Shown piece by piece: positions 1 to 8,696 of a DNA stretch of 64,000 bases (the first letter of the stretch is position 1; each line of letters starts with the position of its first letter). Position numbers and translations under genes: made by a program. The notes beneath the pieces are model-generated. The model worked only from the letters and a program-made list of their open reading frames with translations. It was not told where the DNA came from and searched no databases. The DNA comes from Pseudomonadota bacterium (GTDB lineage Bacteria > Desulfobacterota > Binatia > UBA9968): assembly GCA_021324155.1 (NCBI GenBank), contig JAJPJQ010000028.1, positions 62,001 to 126,000 on the forward strand. Reading direction: 5' to 3'.

Positions 1-49
1 GCGTCTCGAGCACGCTTCCGGTAACTTCGATCGCGTCGTCTTTGGGCAT
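1..49 (-). CDS. infA: Translation initiation factor IF-1, N-terminal fragment
   Basis: The reverse complement begins with ATG and reads MPKDDAIEVTGSVLET before the window edge. This matches the opening of bacterial IF-1 (M-A-K-E-D-x-I-E-V-E-G-x-V-x-E), the OB-fold factor that binds the 30S A site during initiation. It lies 52 bases downstream of map in the same orientation, the usual secY-adk-map-infA order of the spc operon. Only 16 residues are visible, so the assignment rests on this short match plus synteny. The rest of the gene lies outside the window. Confidence 0.8.
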   Translation of the reverse strand, partial: MPKDDAIEVTGSVLET

Positions 50-101
50 AAACGTCTATTCTAGCACAAGGAATTTGAAAGCCGAAGCCTTCACATCCCG
101 T

Positions 102-860
102 CTATAATCGGCTCAAAATATACGGCCCGTTCTCCGTGATCGCGACGGAATGCTCGAAATGCGCCGAGAGGCTTCCGTCCTGCGTCACCGCCGTCCACCC
201 GTCTTCTTTGATCGTGACGTCGTAGCCACCTACGTTGACCATCGGCTCGATGGCGAGCACCATGCCCTGGCGCAGCCTCAGGCCGCTTTCCGGCTGGCCG
301 TAATTCGGCACCGGCGGCTCCTCGTGCAGGCGCCTGCCGATGCCGTGTCCGACGAACGAGCGGACGACGGAAAAACCGGCGTCCTCGGCCGTGTGCTGAA
401 TCGCCGAGGAAAGCTTTCCCATGCGCTCGCCGTCTTTCAACTGCTCGATGCCGCGGTAGAGCGCCTGTTCCGTCACACGCATCAGCCGCTCCGCCTCCTC
501 GCTTACCTTTCCGACGCCGACCGTCACGGCAGAGTCGCCGTAATAACCCTGGTAAATGACGCCGTAATCAAGCCCGATGATATCGCCTTCTTTCAGCGCC
601 CGCGCCGACGGAATACCGTGGACGATCTCGTCGTTGATCGAGGCGCAAAGCGAGCGCGGATAAATCCGTCCCGCTACCTGGTATCCTTTAAACGCCGGCG
701 TCGCGTTTTTCTTAAGCGTCAACTCCTCGGCAATTTCATCGAGCTCGAGCGTCGTAACTCCAGGCCTGAGGACTCGTCTCAGCTCCTGGAGCACTTCGGC
801 CACGATCACGTTCGCGCGGCGCATCACATCGATCTCGCGCGCGGATTTGATCGTGATCAT
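102..860 (-). CDS. map: Methionine aminopeptidase, type I
   Basis: This cytosolic metallo-enzyme removes the initiator methionine from nascent proteins. The 252-residue length matches bacterial type Ia enzymes. All five metal ligands can be placed at Asp98, Asp109, His172, Glu205 and Glu236, one position beyond E. coli numbering. The active-site histidines fall at His81 and His179, within GHGIGRRLHEEP. There is no type II insertion and no N-terminal SH3-like extension. The ATG start overlaps the adk stop by four bases (ATGA), which suggests translational coupling. The order secY-adk-map-infA is standard for the end of the spc operon. Confidence 0.97.
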   Translation of the reverse strand: MITIKSAREIDVMRRANVIVAEVLQELRRVLRPGVTTLELDEIAEELTLKKNATPAFKGYQVAGRIYPRSLCASINDEIVHGIPSARALKEGDIIGLDYGVIYQGYYGDSAVTVGVGKVSEEAERLMRVTEQALYRGIEQLKDGERMGKLSSAIQHTAEDAGFSVVRSFVGHGIGRRLHEEPPVPNYGQPESGLRLRQGMVLAIEPMVNVGGYDVTIKEDGWTAVTQDGSLSAHFEHSVAITENGPYILSRL

Positions 861-1519
861 TTTGCTCCGTCTCCGACCGCGCGGAAAACGCGCTTGCGAA
901 CCTCCTCGACCGTACCGACGCCGTCGATCTCCCTGAGGAGGCGTCGCTTCCGATAATAATCTTTCAGCGGCGCCGTCTGTTGCTCGTAGACGCGAAGCCG
1001 CGCGGCGATCTGCTCCTCGCGGTCGTCTTCGCGCTGATACAGCTCGCCGCCGCAGCGATCGCAGACACCGTCCTTCGCCGGCGGATTAAAGACGGCATGG
1101 TACATGGCGCCGCAGTTCCTGCACGTCCGCCGCCCCGACAGCCGCTTGATGAGGACGTCATTCGGGGCCTTCAGCCCCAACGCATGCTCCAGCGGCAGGC
1201 CTCCCTTTTTCAGTATCCGTTCGAGGTCGTCGGCCTGGGCGATTGTCCGCGGAAAACCGTCGAGAATAAATCCCGCCTTGCAATCCGGCTCTTTCAGCCG
1301 TTCGGCGACGAGCTTGACCATGACGTCGTCAGGGACAAGATCGCCGCGCGCGAGATAGCCGGAAGTCTGCTTCCCGAGCGGTGTTTCGGCGCGCGCCGCC
1401 TTGCGCAAAATGTCTCCCGTCGAAACCTGGCACGCGCCGAACTTCTGCTCCAGAAGCTTGGCCTGTGTTCCCTTACCGGCCCCCGGAGGACCAAAAAAAA
1501 CGACGCGCAAAACGTCCAC
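857..1519 (-). CDS. adk: Adenylate kinase, zinc-LID type
   Basis: This cytosolic nucleoside monophosphate kinase interconverts ATP plus AMP with two ADP. The P-loop GPPGAGKGT lies at residues 10-18, the AMP-binding segment includes STGDILR near residue 33, and DGFPRT lies near residue 87. The 220-residue long form has a LID domain carrying four cysteines (Cys133, Cys136, Cys153, Cys156), the structural zinc site seen in many Gram-positive and deltaproteobacterial enzymes but missing from E. coli Adk. The gene starts five bases after the secY stop and overlaps map by four bases, so all three are probably co-translated from the spc transcript. Confidence 0.97.
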   Translation of the reverse strand: MDVLRVVFFGPPGAGKGTQAKLLEQKFGACQVSTGDILRKAARAETPLGKQTSGYLARGDLVPDDVMVKLVAERLKEPDCKAGFILDGFPRTIAQADDLERILKKGGLPLEHALGLKAPNDVLIKRLSGRRTCRNCGAMYHAVFNPPAKDGVCDRCGGELYQREDDREEQIAARLRVYEQQTAPLKDYYRKRRLLREIDGVGTVEEVRKRVFRAVGDGAK

Positions 1520-1524
1520 TCGCG

Positions 1525-2835
1525 CTAGCCTCTTCTACCTCTCAAGCGGCCCCGCTTCATAAAGCCTTCGTAATTCCGCGTGATCATGTGCGTCTCTACC
1601 TGAGCGATGGTATCCATCGCGACGCCAACGACGATCAGAAGCGCCGTGCCGCCGAAATAGAATGGCACGTTGAACTGCCGGATCAAAAGCGTCGGCAGCA
1701 GTGCGACGACGGATAGATAGATCGCCCCGCCCAGCGTGATGCGCGAGAGCACGCGGTCGATAAACTCTGCTGTTTTCTGCCCCGGCCGTATGCCGGGAAT
1801 ATAGCCGCCGAATTTCTTCATGTTCTCCGAAACGTCCACCGGATTGAAGACGACGGCGGTATAGAAATAACAAAAGAAAATAATGAAGCCGACGTAAAGC
1901 ACGTCGTGCAGCCACTGCCCGGGCGCGAGATAGCCCGCCATCGCCTGAGCCCAGGGCTGCTGGACGAACTGCGCGATGGTCGCCGGAAAGATCAAGATGG
2001 ACGAGGCGAAGATCGGCGGTATGACCCCTGCCGTGTTGATCTTGAGCGGAAGGTGCGACGTCTGCCCGCCGTACATCTTCCGGCCGACGACGCGTTTTGC
2101 GTATTGCACGGGAATTCTTCGCTGCCCCCGTTCCATGAAGATAACGACGGCGACGGTCGCGATGACGATCGCCACGACCAAAATGACGATCAACAGGCCG
2201 AGTTCGCCTTCATTGATGAACTGATATGTGGTGGTTACTGCCGAAGGCAGCCGCGCCACGATGCCGGCGAAGATGATGAGCGAGATGCCGTTGCCGATGC
2301 CGCGCTCGGTGATCTGCTCGCCGAGCCACATGATGAACGCCGTCCCGGATGTGAGCGTGATGATCGTCATGATGCGGAAGCTCCAGCCGGGATTGAGCAC
2401 GATCGCCTCGCCGCCGGCGCCGCGCGTCCCCTCCATGCCGACGGCGATCATGAGACCCTGGACAATCGACAGCACAATCGTGCCGTAGCGCGTATATTGC
2501 GTGATTTTTCGCCGCCCCGCTTCCCCCTCTTTCGACAGCCGCTCGAGATAAGGGAAGACGACGGTCAGCAGCTGGAGGATGATCGACGCGCTGATATACG
2601 GCATGATGCCGAGCGAGAAGACGGAAAACTGTTCGAGCGCGCCTCCGGAGAACAGATTGAAGAGGCCGAAGATCGTGTTCTTGACCTGGTCGAAAAAGGA
2701 GGCGAGCGCGATGCGATCGATGCCGGGGGTCGGAATATGCACGCCGACGCGGTAGACGGCGAGCATAGCCAGCGTGAAGAAAATCCGCCGCCTCAGCTCG
2801 GGAATTTTTCCTGCGTTTTGAAAACCTTCAATCAT
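1525..2835 (-). CDS. secY: Protein translocase subunit SecY
   Basis: SecY is the central pore of the SecYEG translocon in the inner membrane. The 436 residues contain about ten hydrophobic helices. The protein opens with a family-typical cytosolic segment ([14 protein letters not shown]) followed by TM1, and the conserved loop [18 protein letters not shown] lies in the middle. The C-terminus is basic ([11 protein letters not shown]). Its partner SecE is encoded at 25993-26208 in the same gene run. The gene follows rplO by 25 bases and precedes adk by five, the normal spc operon position. No duplication or accessory SecY2 features are seen. Confidence 0.98.
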   Translation of the reverse strand: MIEGFQNAGKIPELRRRIFFTLAMLAVYRVGVHIPTPGIDRIALASFFDQVKNTIFGLFNLFSGGALEQFSVFSLGIMPYISASIILQLLTVVFPYLERLSKEGEAGRRKITQYTRYGTIVLSIVQGLMIAVGMEGTRGAGGEAIVLNPGWSFRIMTIITLTSGTAFIMWLGEQITERGIGNGISLIIFAGIVARLPSAVTTTYQFINEGELGLLIVILVVAIVIATVAVVIFMERGQRRIPVQYAKRVVGRKMYGGQTSHLPLKINTAGVIPPIFASSILIFPATIAQFVQQPWAQAMAGYLAPGQWLHDVLYVGFIIFFCYFYTAVVFNPVDVSENMKKFGGYIPGIRPGQKTAEFIDRVLSRITLGGAIYLSVVALLPTLLIRQFNVPFYFGGTALLIVVGVAMDTIAQVETHMITRNYEGFMKRGRLRGRRG

Positions 2836-2860
2836 ATATTACAGCCAAGCTTAGAGTCCG

Positions 2861-3343
2861 TTATTTTCCGGCCGCGGCCTCACGCTTCCCTTCGGTTACC
2901 GTCTGGATTACTTCCGCCTTGCCGCCGAGCGACTCGATCTTTTCTTTCGCTTTGGCGGAAAAGGCATGCGCGCGGATCGTCAGTTTCTTCGTGAACTCGC
3001 CGTCGCCGAGCACCTTCACGGGCTCTCCTTTGCGCCGGACCAAGCGGCGCTCGTGCAGCGCCTCCGGCGTCACCTCGGTGCCGGCGGCGAAGGATTCGAG
3101 CTGGCCCAGGTTGACGACGACCCAGGTACGGCGAAACGGATTGTGAAACCCGTGCTTCGGCAAGCGCCTCTGGAGCGGCATCTGGCCGCCTTCGAAGCCG
3201 GGCGCGATATTGCCGCCCGAGCGCGAGCCTTGTCCTTTGTGGCCGCGGCACGCGGTCTTCCCATGTCCCGAGCCGTCTCCGCGCCCGACGCGCTTTCTCT
3301 TTTTATTTGACCCGGGGGCCGGCTTTAAATCGCTCAAATTCAT
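2861..3343 (-). CDS. rplO: 50S ribosomal protein L15
   Basis: L15 is a 23S-rRNA-binding protein needed late in 50S assembly. The 160-residue product has the family-defining Gly/Lys/Arg-rich N-terminal extension ([19 protein letters not shown] near residues 20-39) and a globular C-terminal domain ending in an alanine-rich stretch. It begins 15 bases downstream of rpsE. In most bacteria rpmD (L30) lies between these two genes. There is no room for it here, so L30 is absent from its usual place. Confidence 0.97.
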   Translation of the reverse strand: MNLSDLKPAPGSNKKRKRVGRGDGSGHGKTACRGHKGQGSRSGGNIAPGFEGGQMPLQRRLPKHGFHNPFRRTWVVVNLGQLESFAAGTEVTPEALHERRLVRRKGEPVKVLGDGEFTKKLTIRAHAFSAKAKEKIESLGGKAEVIQTVTEGKREAAAGK

Positions 3344-3358
3344 TTCAGACCTGTCTTT

Positions 3359-3856
3359 CTAACGAATCTCCTGCAACGGTTTGCCTCTGCGCCCGGCGAT
3401 CTCTTCAGGAAGCTTCAAGTCTCTCAGCGCTTCGAACGTCGCCTTGACGCTATTGTGCGGATTCGACGAGCCGATGCATTTCGTCAGCACATTCTGAATG
3501 CCCGCGGCCTCGACGACGGCGCGCACGCCGCCGCCGGCGATCACGCCCGTGCCGTCGGAGGCGGGCTTTAAAACAACATAGCCGGCACCAAAGCGGCCGG
3601 TGACTTCGAATGGAATAGTGCCGTCGATGATCGGGACGCGAATGAGGCTCTTTTTCGCCTGTTCGAGACCCTTGCGAATCGCCTCGGGAACCTCCTTGGC
3701 TTTGCCGAGCCCGTACCCCACCACCGCACGGCTGTCGCCGACCACGACGAGCGCATTGAAGCTGAAGCGGCGCCCGCCCTTGACGACTTTCGCCACGCGG
3801 CTGATGTGCACGACCTTTTCTTTGAGCTCCAGTCCCTGAGGATCGATTCGTTCCAT
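3359..3856 (-). CDS. rpsE: 30S ribosomal protein S5
   Basis: S5 sits at the 30S mRNA entry site and contributes to decoding accuracy. The 165-residue protein has the N-terminal double-stranded-RNA-like domain ([18 protein letters not shown] near residue 25) and the C-terminal domain containing [18 protein letters not shown], the usual S5 signature. It follows rplR with a one-base gap and precedes rplO by 15 bases. No ram-type or spectinomycin-resistance change can be called without alignment. Confidence 0.97.
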   Translation of the reverse strand: MERIDPQGLELKEKVVHISRVAKVVKGGRRFSFNALVVVGDSRAVVGYGLGKAKEVPEAIRKGLEQAKKSLIRVPIIDGTIPFEVTGRFGAGYVVLKPASDGTGVIAGGGVRAVVEAAGIQNVLTKCIGSSNPHNSVKATFEALRDLKLPEEIAGRRGKPLQEIR

Positions 3857-3857
3857 A

Positions 3858-4223
3858 TTAAAATTTCATTCCCGCTTCCCTCATCGCATCGGCAAGCGCC
3901 TTCACCCGCCCATGATAGAGAAATCCGTTGCGGTCAAATATGACGTTGGAGATATTTTTCTCCTTGCACGCCGCGGCGAGCGCTTGCCCCACCTGTTTGG
4001 CCGCGTCGACGCCTTTGGTGCTTTTGACTTTCCCTTTCAGCGACGGTGAGAGCGTCGAGACAGAAATCAACGTCGCGCCCTTCTCGTCCGAAATCACCTG
4101 CGCGTAAATGTGCTTGTCGCTGCGATAGACGCAAACGCGCGGTCGATCGTCCGTGCCGCGAACCTGCTTGCGCACGCGCTTCTGGCGCCGGATGCGCGCG
4201 ATCACTCTATGATTGCCGAGCAT
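3858..4223 (-). CDS. rplR: 50S ribosomal protein L18
   Basis: L18 binds 5S rRNA together with L5 and links the 5S particle to the 50S subunit. The length is 121 residues, with a basic N-terminus ([13 protein letters not shown]) and the conserved motif [18 protein letters not shown]. The C-terminus carries the family signature [23 protein letters not shown] in slightly divergent form. The gene lies between rplF and rpsE with gaps of about 12 and one base. Confidence 0.97.
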   Translation of the reverse strand: MLGNHRVIARIRRQKRVRKQVRGTDDRPRVCVYRSDKHIYAQVISDEKGATLISVSTLSPSLKGKVKSTKGVDAAKQVGQALAAACKEKNISNVIFDRNGFLYHGRVKALADAMREAGMKF

Positions 4224-4235
4224 AAATCGTCCCTT

Positions 4236-4784
4236 TTAGGAGCCCGCCGCGCCGACCGCCTTGCCGGCCTTACGCTTAATGACTTCTTCTCGGTATTTGA
4301 CGCCCTTGCCTTTGTACGGCTCCGGCGGGCGGAAGCCGCGGATCGCCGCCGCCGTCTCGCCGAGAAGTCTGCGGTCCGCGCTGGTCAGCGTAATAATGAT
4401 CTGGCGCTCGACGCTCGCCGAGACGCCCTTCGGCAGAGGATAAACGATCGGGTGCGAATAGCCGAGTGCGATATGCAGGTCGGATCCTCTGACCTCGGCG
4501 CGGTAACCGACGCCGTTGATCTCGAGCACGCGGGTAAAACCCTTGCTGACGCCTTCGACCATGTTCGCGATCAGCTTGCGCGCGAGGCCGTGGAGGGCCT
4601 TCTCTTTGCGCTCTTCGCCGCTACGCGTGACGCGGACGGTCTTGCCGTCGACCTGGACATCGATTCCAGGAGGAATCGCGGCCTCGAGTTTTCCTTTCGG
4701 GCCTTCGACTTTGACCGCCTTATCGGCCATCGCGATCTTGACTCCATCAGGAACGTTAATGGGTAATCTTCCTATGCGCGACAC
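4236..4784 (-). CDS. rplF: 50S ribosomal protein L6
   Basis: L6 has two tandem RNA-binding domains and lies near the factor-binding centre of the 50S subunit. The 182-residue length is normal. The start MSRIGRLPINVPDGV and the C-terminal signature GFRPPEPYKGKGVKY are both diagnostic. It lies between rpsH and rplR in the canonical spc order. A short basic, alanine-rich tail (KAGKAVGAAGS) ends the protein. Confidence 0.97.
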   Translation of the reverse strand: MSRIGRLPINVPDGVKIAMADKAVKVEGPKGKLEAAIPPGIDVQVDGKTVRVTRSGEERKEKALHGLARKLIANMVEGVSKGFTRVLEINGVGYRAEVRGSDLHIALGYSHPIVYPLPKGVSASVERQIIITLTSADRRLLGETAAAIRGFRPPEPYKGKGVKYREEVIKRKAGKAVGAAGS

Positions 4785-4795
4785 GTTCGTTACCT

Positions 4796-5197
4796 CTACC
4801 AGACCGAACAGATGAGCTCGCCGCCGACTTTGGCCTTTTTGGCTTCGCGGTCGACCAAAATGCCTTTAGGCGTCGAGAGAACATTGACGCCGAGCCCCTT
4901 GCGGATCGGCGCGATTTCGTCGATGCCGACGTAGATTCTACGCCCCGGCCGGCTGATCCGCCGCAAGCCGGTGATCACCGGGCGCTTCTGCTTGTCGAAT
5001 CTAAGCTGGATCTTCAGCAGCTCGCCGGCGCCTTCCTTCGGTTTGACTTTCTTGACGTCCTGCAAATAGCCCTCGGAGATCAGAACCTTGACGAGCGACT
5101 CCTTCACGCGCGAGGCCGGCACTTCGAGGGTGTCCTTGCCGGCACGCATGGCGTTGCGGATGCGGGTGAGGAGATCTGCGATCGGATCGGTCATCAT
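4796..5197 (-). CDS. rpsH: 30S ribosomal protein S8
   Basis: S8 is a primary 16S rRNA binder of the central domain and, in E. coli, the translational repressor of the spc operon. The 133-residue protein starts MTDPIADLLTRIRNA after one extra methionine and ends with the family-conserved GGELICSVW. The mRNA structure used for S8 autoregulation in enterobacteria was not recognised near rplE, so regulation is unknown here. Confidence 0.97.
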   Translation of the reverse strand: MMTDPIADLLTRIRNAMRAGKDTLEVPASRVKESLVKVLISEGYLQDVKKVKPKEGAGELLKIQLRFDKQKRPVITGLRRISRPGRRIYVGIDEIAPIRKGLGVNVLSTPKGILVDREAKKAKVGGELICSVW

Positions 5198-5206
5198 ATT
5201 TAAATC

Positions 5207-5392
5207 CTACCAGCTCGCCTTGATGAGTCCGGGGATATGCCCTTTGCGCGCGTGATCCCGGAGGCAGATGCGGCACATGCGAAAACGGCGGAAAAATGCT
5301 CGCGCGCGGCCGCACAAAGGACAGCGGTTGTACTGCCGCACTTTGAATTTATTCGGCCTCTCCGCCTTCACCCGAAGACATGTCTTAGCCAA
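5207..5392 (-). CDS. rpsN: 30S ribosomal protein S14, zinc-binding type (type Z)
   Basis: S14 is needed for assembly of the 30S head. The 61-residue product is the short C-plus form, with two zinc-ligand pairs at Cys24/Cys27 (CPLCG) and Cys40/Cys43 (CRIC). This contrasts with the roughly 100-residue zinc-free form of E. coli. It lies 15 bases downstream of rplE and about 10 bases upstream of rpsH. Type Z S14 is known from many non-gammaproteobacterial lineages. Confidence 0.97.
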   Translation of the reverse strand: MAKTCLRVKAERPNKFKVRQYNRCPLCGRARAFFRRFRMCRICLRDHARKGHIPGLIKASW

Positions 5393-5406
5393 TGAATACC
5401 TCCGAT

Positions 5407-5949
5407 TTAAGCCGCGAACGGCATCCCGAGATGCTTGAGCAGCGCCCTGCCTTCGTCGTCGCTCTTCGCCGTCGTCACGATCGAAACCGTCAGGCCGCGG
5501 GTCTTGTCGACCTTGTCGGCCACGATTTCGGGAAAGATGACTTGGTCCCGCAGCCCGAGCGAATAATTGCCGCGGCCGTCGAACGACTTCGACGGAATGC
5601 CCTTGAAATCGCGCACGCGCGGCAGCGCCGCGTGAATCAGACGGTCGAGGAACTCGTACATGCGGTCGCGTCTGAGAGTCACCATGCAGCCGATCGGCAC
5701 GCCCTGGCGCAGCTTGAAGTTGGCGATCGCCTTTTTCGCTTTGGTGATGACCGGCTTCTGCCCGGTGATTGCCGCGAGCTCCGCCGCCGCGGAGTCCAGG
5801 ACTTTCACGTTCTGCGTCGCCTCGCTGAGCGCCATATTCAGCGTGATGCGCTCGATGCGCGGAACTTGATGGGTGTTCTTATAATTGAACTCCTTCATCA
5901 TCGCCGGGACGACTTCGTCGTCGAATTTCTTTTTAAGTCTCGCAGCCAT
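5407..5949 (-). CDS. rplE: 50S ribosomal protein L5
   Basis: L5 anchors 5S rRNA in the central protuberance and contacts P-site tRNA. The reading frame is open further upstream into rplX, but the ATG at 5949 ([18 protein letters not shown]) is preferred. It gives 180 residues, the family length, and avoids overlap with rplX. Diagnostic segments are [13 protein letters not shown] and the loop [20 protein letters not shown]. The gene lies between rplX and type Z rpsN. Confidence 0.95.
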   Translation of the reverse strand: MAARLKKKFDDEVVPAMMKEFNYKNTHQVPRIERITLNMALSEATQNVKVLDSAAAELAAITGQKPVITKAKKAIANFKLRQGVPIGCMVTLRRDRMYEFLDRLIHAALPRVRDFKGIPSKSFDGRGNYSLGLRDQVIFPEIVADKVDKTRGLTVSIVTTAKSDDEGRALLKHLGMPFAA

Positions 5950-5962
5950 TCGAAAACTCTTT

Positions 5963-6274
5963 TTAGTCAAGCGGGTCGCCGCATCTGCGGCAGACACGCG
6001 CCTTTTCCTCGCCGGTCATCTGTTTACGTCCAATGCGCACCGGCGCATTGCACTTGTCACACATCAGCATGAGATTGGAGAGCGGGATCGGCGCCTCTTT
6101 CTCGACGATACCACCCGTCTGCTGGGGTCCGCGCGCGCGCTGATGGCGTTTCACGATGTTGATACGCTCGATGATCGCGGCGCCTTCCTTCGGCAGAACG
6201 CGCAGGACCTTGCCGGTTTTGCGCCGCTCGCGCCCCGAGATCACCATCACGCTATCGTTTTTCCTGATATGCAC
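5963..6274 (-). CDS. rplX: 50S ribosomal protein L24
   Basis: L24 starts 50S assembly by binding the 5' domain of 23S rRNA. The 103-residue protein has the N-terminal KOW motif ([19 protein letters not shown]) and a C-terminal region with two cysteine pairs (CDKC and CRRC), found in the zinc-type L24 of many bacteria. The gene starts 27 bases after rplN. Confidence 0.96.
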   Translation of the reverse strand: MHIRKNDSVMVISGRERRKTGKVLRVLPKEGAAIIERINIVKRHQRARGPQQTGGIVEKEAPIPLSNLMLMCDKCNAPVRIGRKQMTGEEKARVCRRCGDPLD

Positions 6275-6300
6275 TGTTTTTCTCTCTGCTTAAAGCTGTT

Positions 6301-6669
6301 TTACAACACCTCGGGGGCGAGCGAGATGATCTTCATGAACTTCTTCGCCCTCAGCTCGCGGGCCACCGGCCCGAAGATGCGCGTGCCGATCGGCTCTTTC
6401 TGATTGTCGATCAGCACCGCCGAATTCGTATCGAAGCGGATGTAGCTGCCGTCGGAGCGGCCGAGCTCTTTCGCCGTCCGCACCACGACCGCCTTGGTCA
6501 CTTCGCCTTTTTTCACTTTGGCGTTGGGAATCGCTTCTTTCACCGACACCACGATGATGTCGCCGATCGAAGCGTATTTCCGCTTGCTGCCGCCCAAAAC
6601 CTTGATGCACTGGACCTTGCGCGCGCCCGAGTTGTCGGCCACGTCCAGAACGGTTCTCATTTGAATCAT
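6301..6669 (-). CDS. rplN: 50S ribosomal protein L14
   Basis: L14 lies at the subunit interface, forming bridge B8, and is the docking site for the silencing factor RsfS. The start at 6669 ([18 protein letters not shown]) is chosen because it aligns with other L14 proteins. An upstream GTG-type extension in the same frame would add 36 residues that resemble nothing in the family. The resulting 122 residues end in the universal [12 protein letters not shown]. Confidence 0.96.
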   Translation of the reverse strand: MIQMRTVLDVADNSGARKVQCIKVLGGSKRKYASIGDIIVVSVKEAIPNAKVKKGEVTKAVVVRTAKELGRSDGSYIRFDTNSAVLIDNQKEPIGTRIFGPVARELRAKKFMKIISLAPEVL

Positions 6670-6691
6670 AATTCGGTTCCGCGGCGAAAGC

Positions 6692-6988
6692 TCACGCCGT
6701 AAGCGCGGCGTCCGGCGCCGCCGTCGTATCGGCCACCGCCCGCTCGACGATCTTCGAGACGCGCCAGCGCTTGTCACGGCTGAGCGGCCGGCACTCGACG
6801 ATCAGCACCCGGTCGCCGATGCGGCATTCGCTTTTCTCGTCGTGCGCCTTCACCTTCGTCCGCCGCTTGAGATATTTCTTATACTTCGGGTGCAGCACGG
6901 TGCGCTCGACCGCGACGATCACCGTCTTTTGCATCTTGTTGCTGAGCACCACGCCCTGGCGCTCCTTGTGCATCCGTCTCGCTTCCAT
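6692..6988 (-). CDS. rpsQ: 30S ribosomal protein S17
   Basis: S17 is an OB-fold protein binding the 5' domain of 16S rRNA. The core [18 protein letters not shown] and [18 protein letters not shown] are typical. The product is 98 residues including a short C-terminal tail rich in Ala and Thr ([11 protein letters not shown]). An internal ATG at residue 6 is an alternative start. The gene follows rpmC by one base. Confidence 0.96.
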   Translation of the reverse strand: MEARRMHKERQGVVLSNKMQKTVIVAVERTVLHPKYKKYLKRRTKVKAHDEKSECRIGDRVLIVECRPLSRDKRWRVSKIVERAVADTTAAPDAALTA

Positions 6989-6989
6989 G

Positions 6990-7187
6990 CTATTTCCCGC
7001 CCTTGGATTTCTCTTTCAAAACCGTCTCGATGCGCGCGAGATCGCGCCGGTCTTCCCGGAGCTTCATCGCGTTCTCGAGCCGGCCGGTCGCCTTGCGCAG
7101 CTTGAGATGAAAAATCTCCTCTTTGAGCTCACGGCGTTTCTGCGTCAGCTCCTCCTCGCCCAAATCCCTCAGTTCTTTAGCCTGCAT
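6990..7187 (-). CDS. rpmC: 50S ribosomal protein L29
   Basis: L29 is a small helical hairpin at the peptide exit tunnel and part of the docking site for SRP and trigger factor. The 65 residues include the signature [20 protein letters not shown]. The start codon overlaps the end of rplP by 11 bases, implying translational coupling within the S10 operon. Confidence 0.96.
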   Translation of the reverse strand: MQAKELRDLGEEELTQKRRELKEEIFHLKLRKATGRLENAMKLREDRRDLARIETVLKEKSKGGK

Positions 7188-7596
7188 GAGGCCTCCGCTC
7201 GATGAACATCGTCGGGAGCGAGAGCTTGTGCGCCGCGAGGCGAAACGCCTCGCGCGCGAGATCCCGCTCGACGCCTTCCATCTCGTAGAGGATGCGCCCC
7301 GGCTTGATCACCGCGACCCACGCTTCCGGCGAGCCCTTGCCCTTGCCCATGCGCGTCTCGGCGGGTTTTTTGGTGATCGGCTTGTCAGGAAAAATGCGGA
7401 TCCAGACCTTGCCGCCGCGCTTGAGATACCGTGTGAGCGCGATGCGCGCCGCCTCGATCTCGCGCGCGCCGAGCCAGCCTCGCTCCAGCGCCTTGAGGCC
7501 GTAGTCGCCGAAAGCGAGCGTCGAGCCACGCAGAGCCATACCCGCGCGGCGCCCCTTCTGTTGTTTGCGATATTTTACTTTTTTCGGTTCGAGCAT
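7177..7596 (-). CDS. rplP: 50S ribosomal protein L16
   Basis: L16 helps position A-site tRNA. The 139-residue protein starts [19 protein letters not shown] and contains [14 protein letters not shown] and [15 protein letters not shown], the two family signatures. It is separated from rpsC by 93 bases filled by a heptad-repeat hairpin. In most bacteria the rpsC-rplP junction is nearly gapless, so the junction is unusual even though the protein is ordinary. Confidence 0.97.
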   Translation of the reverse strand: MLEPKKVKYRKQQKGRRAGMALRGSTLAFGDYGLKALERGWLGAREIEAARIALTRYLKRGGKVWIRIFPDKPITKKPAETRMGKGKGSPEAWVAVIKPGRILYEMEGVERDLAREAFRLAAHKLSLPTMFIERRPHAG

Positions 7597-7604
7597 TTTT
7601 AACC

Positions 7605-7684
7605 AAGCTTTCAGCTGTAAGCTTTCAGCATTCAGCTCCGGATTTCAGTTTTGGCTGAAAGCTGATCGCTGATTGCTGACCGCT
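7605..7684. repeat. Heptad-repeat inverted arms, site A (AGC-N4 / GCT-N4)
   Basis: Left arm: the triplet AGC occurs at 7606, 7613, 7620, 7627 and 7634, exactly seven bases apart. Right arm: GCT occurs at 7654, 7661, 7668, 7675 and 7682, again exactly seven apart. The arms are reverse complements in register around a loop of about 17 bases (7637-7653), so an RNA copy could fold into an imperfect hairpin. The element lies between rpsC and rplP inside the S10 operon and contains no gene. It is the cleanest of five such sites in the window. Confidence 0.85.
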
Positions 7685-7689
7685 ATTTT

Positions 7690-8352
7690 CTATGCGCCCA
7701 TCGCCTGTTTCTGCTGCTGCTCTTCTTCGGTCAGCACCTCGCCGCGGAAGATCCACACCTTGACGCCGATGACGCCGTAGGTGGTCTTCGATTCGGCGAA
7801 GCCGTAGCTGATGTCGGCGCGCAGCGTGTGCAGCGGCACCCGGCCCTCGCGGTACCATTCGGTGCGCGCGATTTCCGTCCCGCCGAGCCTGCCCGCGCAC
7901 TGAATTCGTATTCCTTGCGCGCCCATGCGCATGGCCCGCGAGACGCTTTCCTTCATCGCGCGGCGAAACGCGACGCGTCTCTCGAGCTGCAGCGCGACGT
8001 TTTCCGCCACGAGCTGCGCGTCGAGGTCGGGCCGGCGCACTTCGATGATGTTCAAATAAATCTCCCGCTGCGTCAGGCGCGACAGCTCCTTTTTCAATTT
8101 CTCGATCTCTGCGCCTTTCTTGCCGATGACGATGCCGGGACGCGCCGTGTGAATGTTGATCTTCGCTTTGGCGGCCGCGCTCTCGATCTCGATCTTCGAG
8201 ACGCCGGCGTGATAGAGCCGGCTCTTCAGGAAATTCTTGATCTTAAAATCTTCGTGGAGGAGCTTCGCGTACTCGTGGCGCGCGAACCATTTGGAGTCCC
8301 AGGAATCGATGACTCCCACGCGAAAGAGTTTGGGATGCGTCTTCTGGCCCAT
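7690..8352 (-). CDS. rpsC: 30S ribosomal protein S3
   Basis: S3 lines the mRNA entry channel and contributes to ribosomal helicase activity. The 220-residue product has the type II KH domain with the GxxG-type loop ([14 protein letters not shown] near residue 72) and the C-terminal signature [20 protein letters not shown]. The acidic, glutamine-rich end ([12 protein letters not shown]) is slightly longer than the core. It follows rplV with a three-base gap. Confidence 0.97.
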   Translation of the reverse strand: MGQKTHPKLFRVGVIDSWDSKWFARHEYAKLLHEDFKIKNFLKSRLYHAGVSKIEIESAAAKAKINIHTARPGIVIGKKGAEIEKLKKELSRLTQREIYLNIIEVRRPDLDAQLVAENVALQLERRVAFRRAMKESVSRAMRMGAQGIRIQCAGRLGGTEIARTEWYREGRVPLHTLRADISYGFAESKTTYGVIGVKVWIFRGEVLTEEEQQQKQAMGA

Positions 8353-8355
8353 GCG

Positions 8356-8694
8356 CTATTTGCTCCTCTCGTCTACGACGACCGTAATATGCGCCAGCCG
8401 CTTGCGGATCTTCGTCGCGCGGCCCATCGCGCGCGGCATGAAGCGCTTCCACATGCCCGCGTCGCCGACCTCGACCGACTTGATGTATAGATTGTCGACA
8501 TCGACGCTCTGTGTATTCTCTGCGTTGGCCACGGCCGAGCGCAGTGTTTTCGCGACCAGATCGGCCGCGCGTTTGGGCGTGAACTTGAGCGTGTTCAACG
8601 CCTCTTCGACGCCCTTGCCGCGGATCTGATCGACGACCAGCCGCACCTTGCGCGGCGAAAGCCGCACGAATTTCGTGACTGCGCGCGTTTCCAT
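8356..8694 (-). CDS. rplV: 50S ribosomal protein L22
   Basis: L22 has a long beta-hairpin that lines the peptide exit tunnel and influences macrolide binding. The 112 residues include the N-terminal FVRLSPRKVRLVVDQIRGK and the hairpin tip region MPRAMGRATKIRKRLAHITV. No deletion in the hairpin tip is obvious. It sits between rpsS and rpsC with gaps of two or three bases. Confidence 0.96.
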   Translation of the reverse strand: METRAVTKFVRLSPRKVRLVVDQIRGKGVEEALNTLKFTPKRAADLVAKTLRSAVANAENTQSVDVDNLYIKSVEVGDAGMWKRFMPRAMGRATKIRKRLAHITVVVDERSK

Positions 8695-8696
8695 TC

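Noticed and set aside
150-956. 268-codon plus-strand frame opposite map
   Set aside because: It is antisense to a fully supported map gene, with Arg/His-rich composition and no motif.
7597-7689. Possible degenerate small gene or riboswitch between rpsC and rplP
   Set aside because: The segment is explained by the 7-base periodic arms; no start-stop pair of meaningful length and no known riboswitch core was seen.
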